From Delphinus delphis (lineage: Eukaryota; Chordata; Mammalia; Artiodactyla; Delphinidae): a stretch of 64,000 nt of DNA. Below the pieces are notes generated by a model, which was not told where the DNA came from, did not search any database, and saw only the letters and a program-made list of their open reading frames with translations. Position 1 is the stretch's first letter; each line of letters opens with the position of its first letter. This document shows, in pieces, positions 47,076-57,876 of this stretch. A program made the translations under genes and the position numbers. Where the stretch lies: the NCBI RefSeq assembly GCF_949987515.2, contig NC_082684.1, positions 48,326,006 to 48,390,005 on the forward strand. The letters run 5' to 3'.

Positions 47076-47887
47076 TCCTAATGAAGGAACTAAGATACCA
47101 GTGTTCTTGAAGCTATACAGTTAGGATATTTTTTAATAGCCAGGATCTTTTTATTTTAACTATTCTATGAAACCTGATTCAGTGGTAGACAAATAAGAAT
47201 CCAAGGAATGAACTCAAAATGTCTATGCCACCATCCCAGCAAAGAAAAAAGGAGGAGTAGGGAGGCCTCTTAGCATTAGTAAGAGACAGATAGTGTTGGC
47301 TTAGGTAAGTATAATGTTTTGTAATCACTTGAATAAGACAGAATATATCATGCTTTGTATCTTTAATATGATTTCCTCTACTCTATTTTTCTTGTTAATA
47401 AAAGCTATTATGGCTAAATAGGCTTTTTCTTGGCTACTCCAGGAATGCATCCACCATTTAGTTTTGAGGCACTAGCTTACAGGCTCTTTCATTTTTTAGT
47501 AAGTTCCTTATGGGTGGAGAGTGTGTCTTATACTCGGCTCACTGGACTTGGTGCATTGCATTACATTACAGAATATCTGGTGTTTAATAATTGTTGAGTA
47601 AATGATTAAGCAAATGTAGTAGAGTTTCATAAATTTTGTTTTATTTAGTGGAAAATGTGTACTGGTATACAACTTATATATTGAGGACTTTTGTGAACTC
47701 AAGAAATTGATTCCAGAAAGTCAATCCTAAATGCAACATCTTCTACAGTAATAAAAACATCAGAGGTATAAAAAATCATTTTTGAACCATTTCTCTTCCA
47801 TTCATTTCCCAACCACATTTGATCCAACTTTTGATTATTTCATTCCCCAAGTGAAGAGATGATTAAGTCTATAGATACTGTGATCCC
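47076..47887. other. Intron, no recognised feature
   Basis: About 47500-47620 has weak L2 3'-end character (GGTGCATTGCATTACATTAC, TGGTGTTTAATAATTGTTGA). Nothing else named. Confidence 0.35.
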
Positions 47888-48118
47888 TAACTTTTTTTTT
47901 TTTTTTTTTTGCGGTACACGGGCCTCTCACTGTTGTGGCCTCTCCCGTTGCGGAGCACAGACTCTGGACGCGCAGGCTCAGTGGCCATGGCTCACGGGCC
48001 CAGCTACTCCGTGGCATGTGGGATCCTCCCGAAACGGGGCACGAACCCATGTCCCCTGCATTGGCAGGCGGACTCTCAACCACTGCACCACCAGGGAAGC
48101 CCCTTAACTTTTTTTTTT
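47888..48118 (-). mobile_element. CHR-type SINE
   Basis: Minus-strand copy with T-run, GCGGTACACGGGCCT tag and head CCAGGGAAGCC. The duplication TAACTTTTTTTTTT occurs at 47888 and 48105. Confidence 0.9.
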
Positions 48119-48440
48119 TTTTAAAGCAATCTTGTCATTCTCTTTTAGATTCTCCTTTATGGTGGCAATTTATAGACAGATTTAAGTTTCTTCTCTTAGG
48201 TTTTCCAGCCTTATTGGTAAATAATTAGAAGAAAGAAAAAGGGGGAAAATATAAACCACAATGAAATAGTAATTGGATAATGTCCCTGAATAATAGAATT
48301 ATTCCCCCCTCCCCAGGCCATTTGGTTAGATACCAAATGAAAATGGAAAAAGATTCTCTTACTTTCTTCTCTGTTAATGACCAAATAAAGATGTGACCCC
48401 TCAGTGCAAGGACTCTTGGTTGTATGTGTTTGTAGAATAA
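48119..48440. other. Intron, no recognised feature
   Basis: No exon or repeat named between two SINEs of opposite orientation. Confidence 0.4.
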
Positions 48441-48680
48441 AAAAGCAGACAACCAGGGCTTCCCTGGTGGCGCAGTGGTTGAGAGTCCGCCTGCCGATGC
48501 AGGGGACACGGGTTCGTGCCCCGTTTCGGGAGGATCCCACATGCCGCGGAGCAGCTGGGCCCGTGAGCCATGGCCACTGAGCCTGCGCATCCGGAGCCTG
48601 CGCTCCGCAACGGGAGGGGCCACAACAGTGAGAGGCCTGCGTACCGCAAAAAAAAAAAAAAAAAAAAAAGCAGATAACCA
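48441..48680 (+). mobile_element. CHR-type SINE
   Basis: + strand copy GGGCTTCCCTGGTGGCGCAG to GCGTACCGC and a 22-nt A tail. Duplication AAAAGCAGACAACCA / AAAAGCAGATAACCA (one mismatch) at 48441-48455 and 48666-48680. Confidence 0.92.
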
Positions 48681-49614
48681 ACCCAAGGGCTTGATTCCTT
48701 TTTTGATTAGTATGTTCTTTATGAATAACAATCCTGTTAGTAATTAGATATCAGATAAATGGATTGTTTTGGAAGTTCATGAGGCTTAATATAGAAATGC
48801 ATACTATATGTAAGAATAGTGTTTTGTGTCTATGGTGAAGCCTATACTGTAATTTTGTAAATTGGGAAAATATTGTAATACTTTGGTCCTTTAGTCCTGT
48901 AATCTCTCATGTTGATTTGGGAAAAAGCCACTTTTTATCTCTTAGTACAAGAGGATGGAGAATATTTTATAGTCAGTCACAAGGTGGCAGCAAATGTCAA
49001 GTTTTTATAATTACATAGTATCTGTAGCTAAGAGAGTCTGTTTTGCTTTGTTTTTCTTTTAAATTAAGACCCCTATTTGGAATTGCTGCATTGATAAAGT
49101 ATGTGGAATGTAATACTACAGTCAACTTAGAATATTAGACTATTTCCATTTGAAACATGATTAAGTATTGAAACCATTTTACAGGAAAGAAAATTAAAAT
49201 GTGATAACTTCAGTATAAGTAGCCTTATAACTTTTAATGATATGTATCAATATTCTTTTTCCAGTTTTAAAGATAACATCAAAGTTTTCAACTTGGACAA
49301 AGGAATAATAACATTTTTAGCAGTAGACCCATTGAGGATGCTTATTGAAGGGAAAGAACTACATTTGTAATAACACCATGTTCCATCCTTGGGTGGCAGT
49401 ACATAATATGATATTGTCTGAACAAGCACCAGTACAAGCACCACTAGATATTTATTGACTAAATGATTAAAATAAAGGATAAGAGAACTTTATAGAGTAG
49501 ATCCAACTTTACAAGGAATAAGGATTTATTTTTGTTTATATGCACATACAATATTCAGGTATTAATATACTTTAGTGTAAACATTGAAAATTTGTTCACG
49601 AAGAAATATCAGGG
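48681..49614. other. Intron, no recognised feature
   Basis: AT-rich intron without an exon or repeat I can name. Confidence 0.4.
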
Positions 49615-49735
49615 CACATTTCACAAATTTTTATTGGGCACATAATATGTAACAGACATTGTACTAGGCAGCAGGTTTATAGTGGTGAATAAGACAGACT
49701 AGACCCTGCCTATATTATCAAACAGATTGCTAACA
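49615..49735 (-). repeat. LINE-2 3' end relic
   Basis: ACAAATTTTTATTGGGCACA, GACATTGTACTAGGCAGCAG and GTGAATAAGACAGACTAGAC match antisense L2 3' end. Confidence 0.6.
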
Positions 49736-50067
49736 CTAAATCTAAGGTAGTAAGTTATTGCATCTATGAGATATAATCTAGGATCATTTAAAATGTAAGA
49801 AAGAATTTTCAGTATTAAAACTTTTGGCAATAAAATATTAAAATACTGCATTTCACAAGTTTAGTCATATGGGTAGATAACATCTTAAAGTAGGATATAA
49901 CCTATATTGATACACAAAGATTCCTTCTTTGATCTAATATTATATTAAAGTTTCCTTTTATTTGAATTTATTCTTTCCTTTCATTAGCTGAGTTGTGTGG
50001 TGCTTTGTCATTTGTTTTTTGATATCTCTTCACCTAATTAGTTACACATTTTGGAGGGCTTTGCATA
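49736..50067. other. Intron, no recognised feature
   Basis: AT-rich, unassigned. Confidence 0.4.
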
Positions 50068-50069
50068 TA

Positions 50070-50299
50070 CAGTTGACTTAAACAACACAAGGATTAGGAA
50101 TGTTGACCCTCCGTGCAGTAGAAAATGCAAGAATAACAGATTTGGCCCTCTGTATACATGGTTGCGCCATATCTGAGGTTCCATATGCATGGATTCATCC
50201 AACCTTGGAATGTGTAGTACTGTAATATTTACTATTGAAAAACATCCACATATAAGTGGACCTGCACAGTTGAAACCTGTGTTATTCAAGGGTCAACTG
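50070..50299 (+). mobile_element. Tigger-family MITE (MER8-like)
   Basis: 230-bp element with inverted ends CAGTTGAC and GTCAACTG, extended inside by TTAAACAACACAAGG on the left and CTGTGTTATTCAAGG on the right, flanked by TA (50068-50069, 50300-50301). This is the signature of pogo/Tigger nonautonomous copies. No coding capacity. Confidence 0.82.
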
Positions 50300-50449
50300 T
50301 ATTAGTATAGAACAAGTAGAAATTTCTCTTTGGGATTCCACTATGATGTGTTTTCTTGGGCTGAGAAGAAATTATAATATTTTAAATAAATAAATTATAA
50401 TATTTAGACAGGATGGGTATGTGAAGCCCTAAATGAATTCCATGTGTTA

Positions 50450-51394
50450 GTTTATTCACACACATATTTAAGGTGTTTCATGTTCAAGGACCACTCTAGG
50501 TGCTGGAAAACCAGTGACAAGGAAAACAGACACAGTCCCTACTCTCAGAGAGCTCTAATTGTACAACAACACAGATGAGTACATAATTACATGATGAGAT
50601 AGGGGAAAGAGCTTGGTCCTCTAAGAGCATAGGAATCTGATGCAGATCAGGGTGTCAGAGGAGGCTTCCTTGAAGTGGTCACACGTGCAGAGATCTGAAG
50701 GGGTGAAAAGACCTGACTGCAGAAACTGGTGGGTGTGGGCTGGTAGCAAAGTAGATTTGAGTTTTGAAAAGATATCTCTAGCTTCAGTGTAGAGACATAT
50801 CGAATTCAGGGAGATAAATTAGGAGAAATGATAAATGGTGGCAGTGAAGAGAGAGGGACAGATATAAGAGGTATTTAAAATTCAGGTGGTAAAATTGAAG
50901 GGCATGCTGATTGATGTGATTAGACCTATGGAGTTTAGGAATGGGGAAGCGCAAGAGATGATACTTTGTTTTCCGAGTTATACAAAGATGGCAACATTCA
51001 CCACTATTCAGAGGAAAGAAACCATATTTGTTTTAGACATCTTGAGTTTGAGGATGTTTCTGTTCAAAGGGAACTAGAGAAGGCAGTAAGAATACATTGG
51101 TCTGGAACTTTAAAGGATGAGCCTGGGCCAAAGCTATAAATTTAGGATTCATTAGGTTGTCGATGATTATTGAGATTGTCTAGAAGAGAGGGTAGAACAA
51201 GAAGAGAAAGCAGCTTAAACTGAGCCTTAGGGGAACTCCTGACTCCACTGGTAGAAGAGCCTGCAAGAGGGACCAAAAAGGAGCAGCTAGAGAGTCAGGG
51301 GTGGGGATGGGAGCCAACAGAGGAAGGTGGTGCAGAAAATCAAGGGAAGAGAGTGTTTCAGCTTGAGTGTTTCATGCTGCTGAGAAGTTGTAAT
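50450..51394 (-). repeat. LINE-2 relic
   Basis: Antisense L2 order: TCAAGGACCACTCTAGGTGC, GGAGGCTTCCTTGAAGTGGT, TTGTTTTAGACATCTTGAGT, GCCTTAGGGGAACTCCTGAC, CTGCTGAGAAGTTGTAATAA. The 5.2-kb + strand L1 inserted near its 5' end. Confidence 0.65.
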
Positions 51395-54300
51395 AAGAAT
51401 GGGATATAGAGGCGGGGTCAAGATGGTGAGGTTGGAAGATGCAGAGATAGCATCTCCCCACAACTAGGACGCCTGCCGGCTGCTGGTGGGGGACTCTGAT
51501 CCCCAAGGAGATGGGAGGACCCCAAAGTGAACCGGCAGCTTGCAGGATCCTGGTTCACAAGCCCGGGGTCTGGCCGAAGCTCCTGCAGTGGGAACTCCGA
51601 GTCAAAACGACTGGACTAACAGAGAACCTCAGATCCCAGGGAATATTCATCAGAGTGAGGTCTCAAGGAGGTCCCCATCTCAGCACCAATTTATAGTAAT
51701 GATAATAAAGATGATCCAGAATCTTGGAAATAGAATGGAGGCATGGGTTGACAAAATACAAGAAATGTTTAACAAAGATCTAGAAGAAGTAAAGAACAAA
51801 CAACAGAGATGAACACCACAATAACGGAAATGAAAAATACACTAGAAGGAATCAATAACAGAATAACGGAGACAGAAGAACGAATAAGTGAGCTGGAAGA
51901 CAACATGGTGGAAATAACTGGTGAGGAGCAGAAAAAAGATTGAAATGAATTGAAGACAATCTCAGAGACCTCTGGGACAACACGAGACGCACCAACATTC
52001 GAATTACTGGGGTCCCAGAAGAAGAAGAGAAAAAGAAAGGGTCTGAGAAAATATTTGAAGAGATTATAGTTGAAAACTTCCCTAACATGGGAAAGGAAAT
52101 AGCCAATCAAGTCCAGGAAGCACAGAGAGTCCCATACAGCATAAACTCTAGGAAAAACACACCAATACATATATTAAACCAACAAAAATTAAGTTCAAAG
52201 AAAAAAAATAGCATCAAGGGAAAAACAAAAAATAACATACAAAGGAATCCCCATAAGGTTATCAGCTGATTTTTCAGCGGAAACTCTGCAGGCCAGAAGG
52301 GAATGGCAGGATATACTTAAAGTGATGAAAGAGAAAAACCTACAACCAAGATTACTCTACCTAGCAAGGATCTCATTCAGATTTGATGGAGAAGTCGAAA
52401 GCTTTTCAGATAAGCAAAAGCTAAGAGAATTCAGTACCACCAAGCCAGCTTTACAATAAATGCTAAAGAAACTTCTCTAAGTGGGAAACACAAGAGAAGA
52501 AAAAGACCCACAAAAACAAACCCGAAACAATTAAGAAAATGGTAATAGGAACATACATTTCGATAGTAGCCTTGAATGTAAATGGATTAACTGCCCCAAC
52601 CAAACGACACAGACTGGTTGAATGGATACAAAAACAAGACCCATATATATGCTGTCTACAGGAGACCCACTTCAGACCTAGAGACACATACAGACTGAAA
52701 GTGAAGGGATGGAAAAAGATATTCCATGCAAATGGAAATCAAAAGAAAGCTGGAGTAGCAATACTCATATCAGATAAAATAGACTTTAAAATGAAGACTG
52801 TTATAAGAGATAAGGAGGGACACTACATAATGATCAAAGGATCAATCCAAGAAGAAGATATAACAATTAGAAATATTTATGTACCCAACATAGGAGCACC
52901 TCAATACATAAGGAAAATGCTAACAACCATGAAAGGAGAAATTGACAGTAACACAATAATAGTAGGGGATTTTAACACCCTACTTACACCAATGGATAGA
53001 TCATCCAGACAGAAAATAAATAATCACAAACTTTAAATGACACAATAGACCAGATAGATCTAATTGATACTTATAGAACATTTCACCCAAAAGTGTCAGA
53101 ATACACTTTCTTCTCAAGTGCACATGGAACGTTCTCCAGGATAGATCACATCTTGGGTCACAAATCAAGCCTTGGAAAATTTAAGAAAATTGAAATTGTA
53201 TTATGCAACTTTTCTGACCACAACGCTATGAGATTGGAAATCAATTACAGGAAAAAAACCTGTAAAAAACACAAATACATGGAGGCTAAACAGTGCACTA
53301 CTAAATAACCAAGAAATCACTGAAGAAATCAAAGAAGAAATAAAAAAAATACATAGAAACAAATGTTGATGAAATCACAATGACCCCAAACCTATGAGAT
53401 GCAGTAAAAGCAGTTCTAAGAGGGAAGTTTATAGCAATACAGTCTCACCTCAAGATACAAGAAAATTGTCAAACAATCTAACCCTACACTTAAAACAACT
53501 AGAGAAAGAAGAACAAAGAAAACCCAAAGTCAGTAGAAGGAAAGAAATCATAAAGATCAGAGCAGAAACAAATGAAATAGAAACAAAGACAACAATAGCA
53601 AAGATCAATAAAACTAAAAGGTTGTTCTTTGAGAAGATAACAGAATTGATAAACCCTTAGCCAGACTCATCAAGAAAAAAAGGAAGAGGACTCAAATCAA
53701 TAAAATTAGAAATGTAAAAGGAGAAATCACAACTGACATTTCAGAAATACAAAGGATTATAAGAAACTACTAAAAACAACTATACGCCAATAAAATGGAC
53801 AACGACAAAGAAATGGACAAATTCTTGGACAAATGGACAGAACTTTCCAAGATGGAACCAGGAAGAATTAAAAGTATAAACAGACCTATCACAAGTAATG
53901 AAATTGAAACCAGAAATAAAAATCTTCCAACAAACAGAAGTCCAGGACCAGATGGCTTCACAGGCGAATTCTATCAAACATTTAGAGAAGAGCTAACACT
54001 GATCCTTTTCAAACTCTTCCAAAAATTTGCAGAGGAAGAAACACTCCCAAATTCATTCTACAAAGCACATCACTCTGATACCAAAGCCAGAAAAAGATAT
54101 CACAAAAAAAGGAAAATTATAGACCAATATCACTGATGAACATAGATGCAAAAATCCTGAACAAAATACTAGCAAACAGAATCCAACAGCACATTAAAAG
54201 GATCGTACACCATGATCAAGTGGGATTTATCCCAGGGATGCAAGGATTCTTCAATATATGCAAATCAATCAGTGTGATACACCACGTTAACAAATTCAGG

Positions 54301-56672
54301 AATAAAAACCATATGATTATCTCAATAGATGCAGGAGAAGCTTTTGACAAAATTCAACATTGATTTATGATAAAACTCTCCAGAAAATGGGCATAGAGGG
54401 AACCTACCTCAACATAATAAAGGCCATATATGACAAACCCACAGCAAGCATCATACTCAATGGTAAAAAACTGAAAGCATTTCCACTAAGATCAGGAAAA
54501 AGACAAGGATGTCCACTCTCGCCACTGTTATTCAACATAGTTTTGGAAGTCCTTGCCACAGCAATCAGAGAAGAGAAAGAAATAAAAGGAATACAAATTG
54601 GAAAAGAAGAAGTAAAACTGTCACTGTTTGCCAATGACATGATACTATTCATAGAAGATCCTAAAGATGCCACCAGAAAACTACTAGAACTAATCAATGA
54701 ACTTGGTAAGGTTGCAGGATACAAAATTAATGCACAGGAATCTCTGGCATTCCTATACACCAACAACGAAAAACCAGAAAGAGAAATTAAGGAAACACTC
54801 CCATTTACCACTGCAACAAAAAGAATAAAATACCTAGGAATAGACCTGCCTAAGGAGGCAAAAGACTTGTACTCAGAAAGTATAAAACAATGCTGAAAGA
54901 AATCAAAGATGACATAAACAGATGGAGAAATATACCATGTTCTTAGAGTAGAAGATTCAATATTGTGAAAATGACTATACTCCTCAAAGCAATCTACAAA
55001 TTCAATGCAATCCCTATCAAACTACCAATGGGATCCTTCACAGAATTAGAACAAAAAATGTTGCAATTCATATGGAAACACAAAAGATCCCGAATAGCCA
55101 AAGCAATCTTGAGAAACAAAAATGGAGTTGGAGGAACCAGGCTCCCTGACTTCAGACTATACCACAAAGCTACAGTAATGAAGACAGTATGGTGCTGGCA
55201 CAAAAACAGAAATATAGATCAATGATACAGGATAGAATGCCCAGAGATAAACCCAGGCACATATGGGCACTTAATTTACGACGAAGGAGGCAAGAACATA
55301 CAATGGAGAAAAGACAAACTCTTCAATAAGTGCTGGGAAAACTGGACAGCTACACATGAAAGAATGAAATTAGAACACTACTTAACACCATACACAAAAA
55401 TAAACTCCAAATGGATTAAAGACTCAAATGTAAGACCAGACACTATAAAACTCTTAGAGGAAAAACACTCTTTGACATAAGATCTTTTTTCTCCCACCTC
55501 CTAGAGTAACAAATAAAAAAAAATAATAAACAAATAGGACTTAATTAAATTTAAAAGCTTTTGCACAGCCAAGGAAACCATAAACAAGACAAAAAAAGAC
55601 CACCCTCAGAATGGGAGAAAATATTTGCAAATGAAACAACAGACAAAGGATCATCTCCAAAATATACAGACAGCTCATGGAGCTCAATATCAAAAAAAAA
55701 ATCCAGTTAAAAAATGGGCAGAAGACCTAAATTGACATTTCACCAAGGAAGGCATACAGATGGCCAAGAGGCACATGAAAAGATTCTCAACATCACTAAT
55801 TAGTAGTGAAATGCAAATCAGAACTACAAAGAGGTATCACCTCATGCCGGTCAGAATGGTTATTATCAAAAAATCTAGAAACAATAAATGCTGGAAAGGG
55901 CGTGGTGAAAAGGGAACCCTTCTGCACTGTTGGTGGGAATGTAAATTAATACAACCACTATGGAAAACAGTATGGAGGTTCCTTAAAAAACTAAACATGG
56001 AACTACCATACGACCCAGCAATCCCACTACTGGGCGTATCCCCTGAGAAAACCATAATTCAAAAAGAGTCATGTACCACAGTGTTCATTGCAGCTCTATT
56101 TACAATAGCCAGGCCATGGAAGCAACCTAAGTGTCCATCAACAGATGAATGGATAAAGAAGATGGGACACATGTATACAATGGAATATTACTTGGCCATA
56201 AAAAGGAACAAAATTGAGTTATTTGTAGTGAGGTGGATGGACCTAGAGTCTGTCATACAGAGTGAAGTAAGAAGGAGAAAAACAAATAACCTATGCTAAC
56301 GCATATATATGGAATCCCCCTCTCCCCCCCCCCCCAAAAATGGTACTGATGAACCTAGTTGCAGGGCAGGAATAAAGAGGTAGACATAGAAAATGGACTT
56401 GTGGACATGGAGTGGGAGGGCGAAGCTGGGGCAAAGTGAGAGTAACATCGACATATATACACTACCGGATATAAAATAGTTGGCTGGTGGGAAGCAGCAA
56501 CATAGCACAGAGAGATCAGCTTGGTGCTTTACGATGACCTAGAGGGGTGCGAGGGAGGAGATATGGGGACATGTGTATGCATATGGCTGATTGGCTTTGT
56601 TGTGCAACAGAAACTGACACTAGTGTGAAGCCATTATACTCCAATAAGCATTAAATAAAAGAATGGGATATA
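51395..56672 (+). mobile_element. Nearly complete L1, sense to TXNDC16, inactive
   Basis: Insertion 51409-56658 with a perfect 14-bp duplication AAGAATGGGATATA (51395-51408, 56659-56672). It starts with GGTCAAGATGGTGAGG near the canonical L1 5' end, but only about 280 bp precede ORF1-type sequence, so the 5' UTR and ORF1 start are internally deleted. ORF1 remnant about 51690-52455. ORF2 starts at 52539 with endonuclease motifs (QETH, VGDFNT, later SDHNAM) and ends about 56290; it is broken into at least eight frames. The reverse transcriptase motif reads FANDM in place of FADDM (near 54630), which removes a catalytic Asp. Confidence 0.92.
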
Positions 56673-56747
56673 AAAAATATTGACAATTCTCAACAAATGA
56701 GTTTTCTACATTAACATTTGTAAAATGTGCATTTTCCTTTTATTTAG

Positions 56748-56916
56748 GCACCTCTACTATGCTGCTTACTAGAGTAAACTGTGCAGATTGGTCTCATGTA
56801 TGTGCCAAGCAAAATGTTACTGAATTTCCTGTTGTAAAGATGTACAGGGAAGGCGAGAACCCAGTATCTTACACTGGTATGCTAGGAACTGAAGATCTCC
56901 TAAAATTTATCAAGCT
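56748..56916 (+). CDS. TXNDC16: TXNDC16 exon 9 of window
   Basis: 169-nt exon, acceptor TTCCTTTTATTTAG, donor AAGCT|GTAAGT. It encodes [20 protein letters not shown], then [19 protein letters not shown] and the end of the thioredoxin fold ([13 protein letters not shown]). The FPVVKMY strand carries the cis-Pro typical of thioredoxin folds. Two cysteines lie as C-X6-C, not CXXC. NVT is a sequon. The exon starts about 90 bp after the 3' end of a 5.2-kb L1. Phase in and phase out differ, but exons 9+10 together are 306 nt, a multiple of 3. Confidence 0.95.
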
Positions 56917-57261
56917 GTAAGTATTCAGCTTCACCCTAAGATTTTAAAAATATTAGGTCTATAAAACTTCTAATTCACATACTTTTTTGACACACTTTGG
57001 ATAGGTTAAGGAGGTATGAATTGAGATCACAGGGGAAACACTAATGAGCCGAGCCTATCTACTACATTCCATCACCTTTAGAAAGATAGAAGTTTTGTTT
57101 AATGAGGCTGATTTTTTGTTTAGAATAGTATTTAATTGTCTTTACTTTGTCAGATGCTTGTCTTGTGGAATATGCTACGTTCAGTATATTTTACTATTTT
57201 TTTTACAAGCTGAAAAGTATCTTTAAAAATGAATTTTGAATATAGTTAAATATTCATCCAG
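56917..57261. other. 345-bp intron between exons 9 and 10
   Basis: Free of recognisable repeats, unlike its neighbours. Donor GTAAGT and acceptor TTCATCCAG. Confidence 0.6.
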
Positions 57262-57398
57262 CAACAGGATTTCATGCCCAGTGAATATTACGTCTGTCCA
57301 AGAAGCAGAAGAATATTTAAGTGGGAAATTACATAAAGACCTGATCTCCTATTCTAGCATGTCAGTACTGGGGCTGTTTAGTCCAACTATGACAACAG
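57262..57398 (+). CDS. TXNDC16: TXNDC16 exon 10 of window
   Basis: 137-nt exon, acceptor AAATATTCATCCAG, donor ACAG|GTAAGT (consensus). The first base completes Leu, then 45 codons: [20 protein letters not shown], then [20 protein letters not shown] and TMTT, and one base. It opens the next thioredoxin-like domain. NIT is a sequon and one Cys (RISC) is present. This is the last exon in the window; the rest of the window is the following intron, occupied by an inverted L1. Confidence 0.94.
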
Positions 57399-57559
57399 GT
57401 AAGTGGAATTGAACATTTAAATTATGTAATATAGAGCTAAAGACTCATTTACTAGGTTTTTTTTTTTGAAAGAATTAATATCTTTCTAAATTATAGAGAA
57501 TTCAATTAGAGAATTTTAAAAATACAGAGAAGTTGGAAGAAAAAAATAAAAATCTGTAT

Positions 57560-57876
57560 TTAGAGTTGTTGAACTTTAATGTAATTCCTTCACTGTTTTT
57601 CTGTGTACTGATATATTGCATATCTATGTACATTTTAGTGTAATTGGACTAGTACTATGTATTTAGGTTAGTATCTGCTGTTTTTATTTAACATTAAGTG
57701 GGTGCCTTTTTTCATGTGATTAATATTCTTCAAAAAATCATAGCTGTATAATATTTGATTGGATGAATATACCATAATTTATTTAACTATTTGCCAACAA
57801 ATAATATTTTTGTTTCCCTTTTTTCTTTTTGCTATATGTAAAGAATATTTTTATTTATGAGTCTTTGTGTAGATTT
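57560..57876 (-). repeat. Possible old L1M 3' UTR relic
   Basis: ATTTAACTATTTGCCAACAA and ATGAGTCTTTGTGTAGAT look like the antisense 3' region of old L1MB/L1MC elements; the inverted L1 inserted next to it. Confidence 0.35.
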
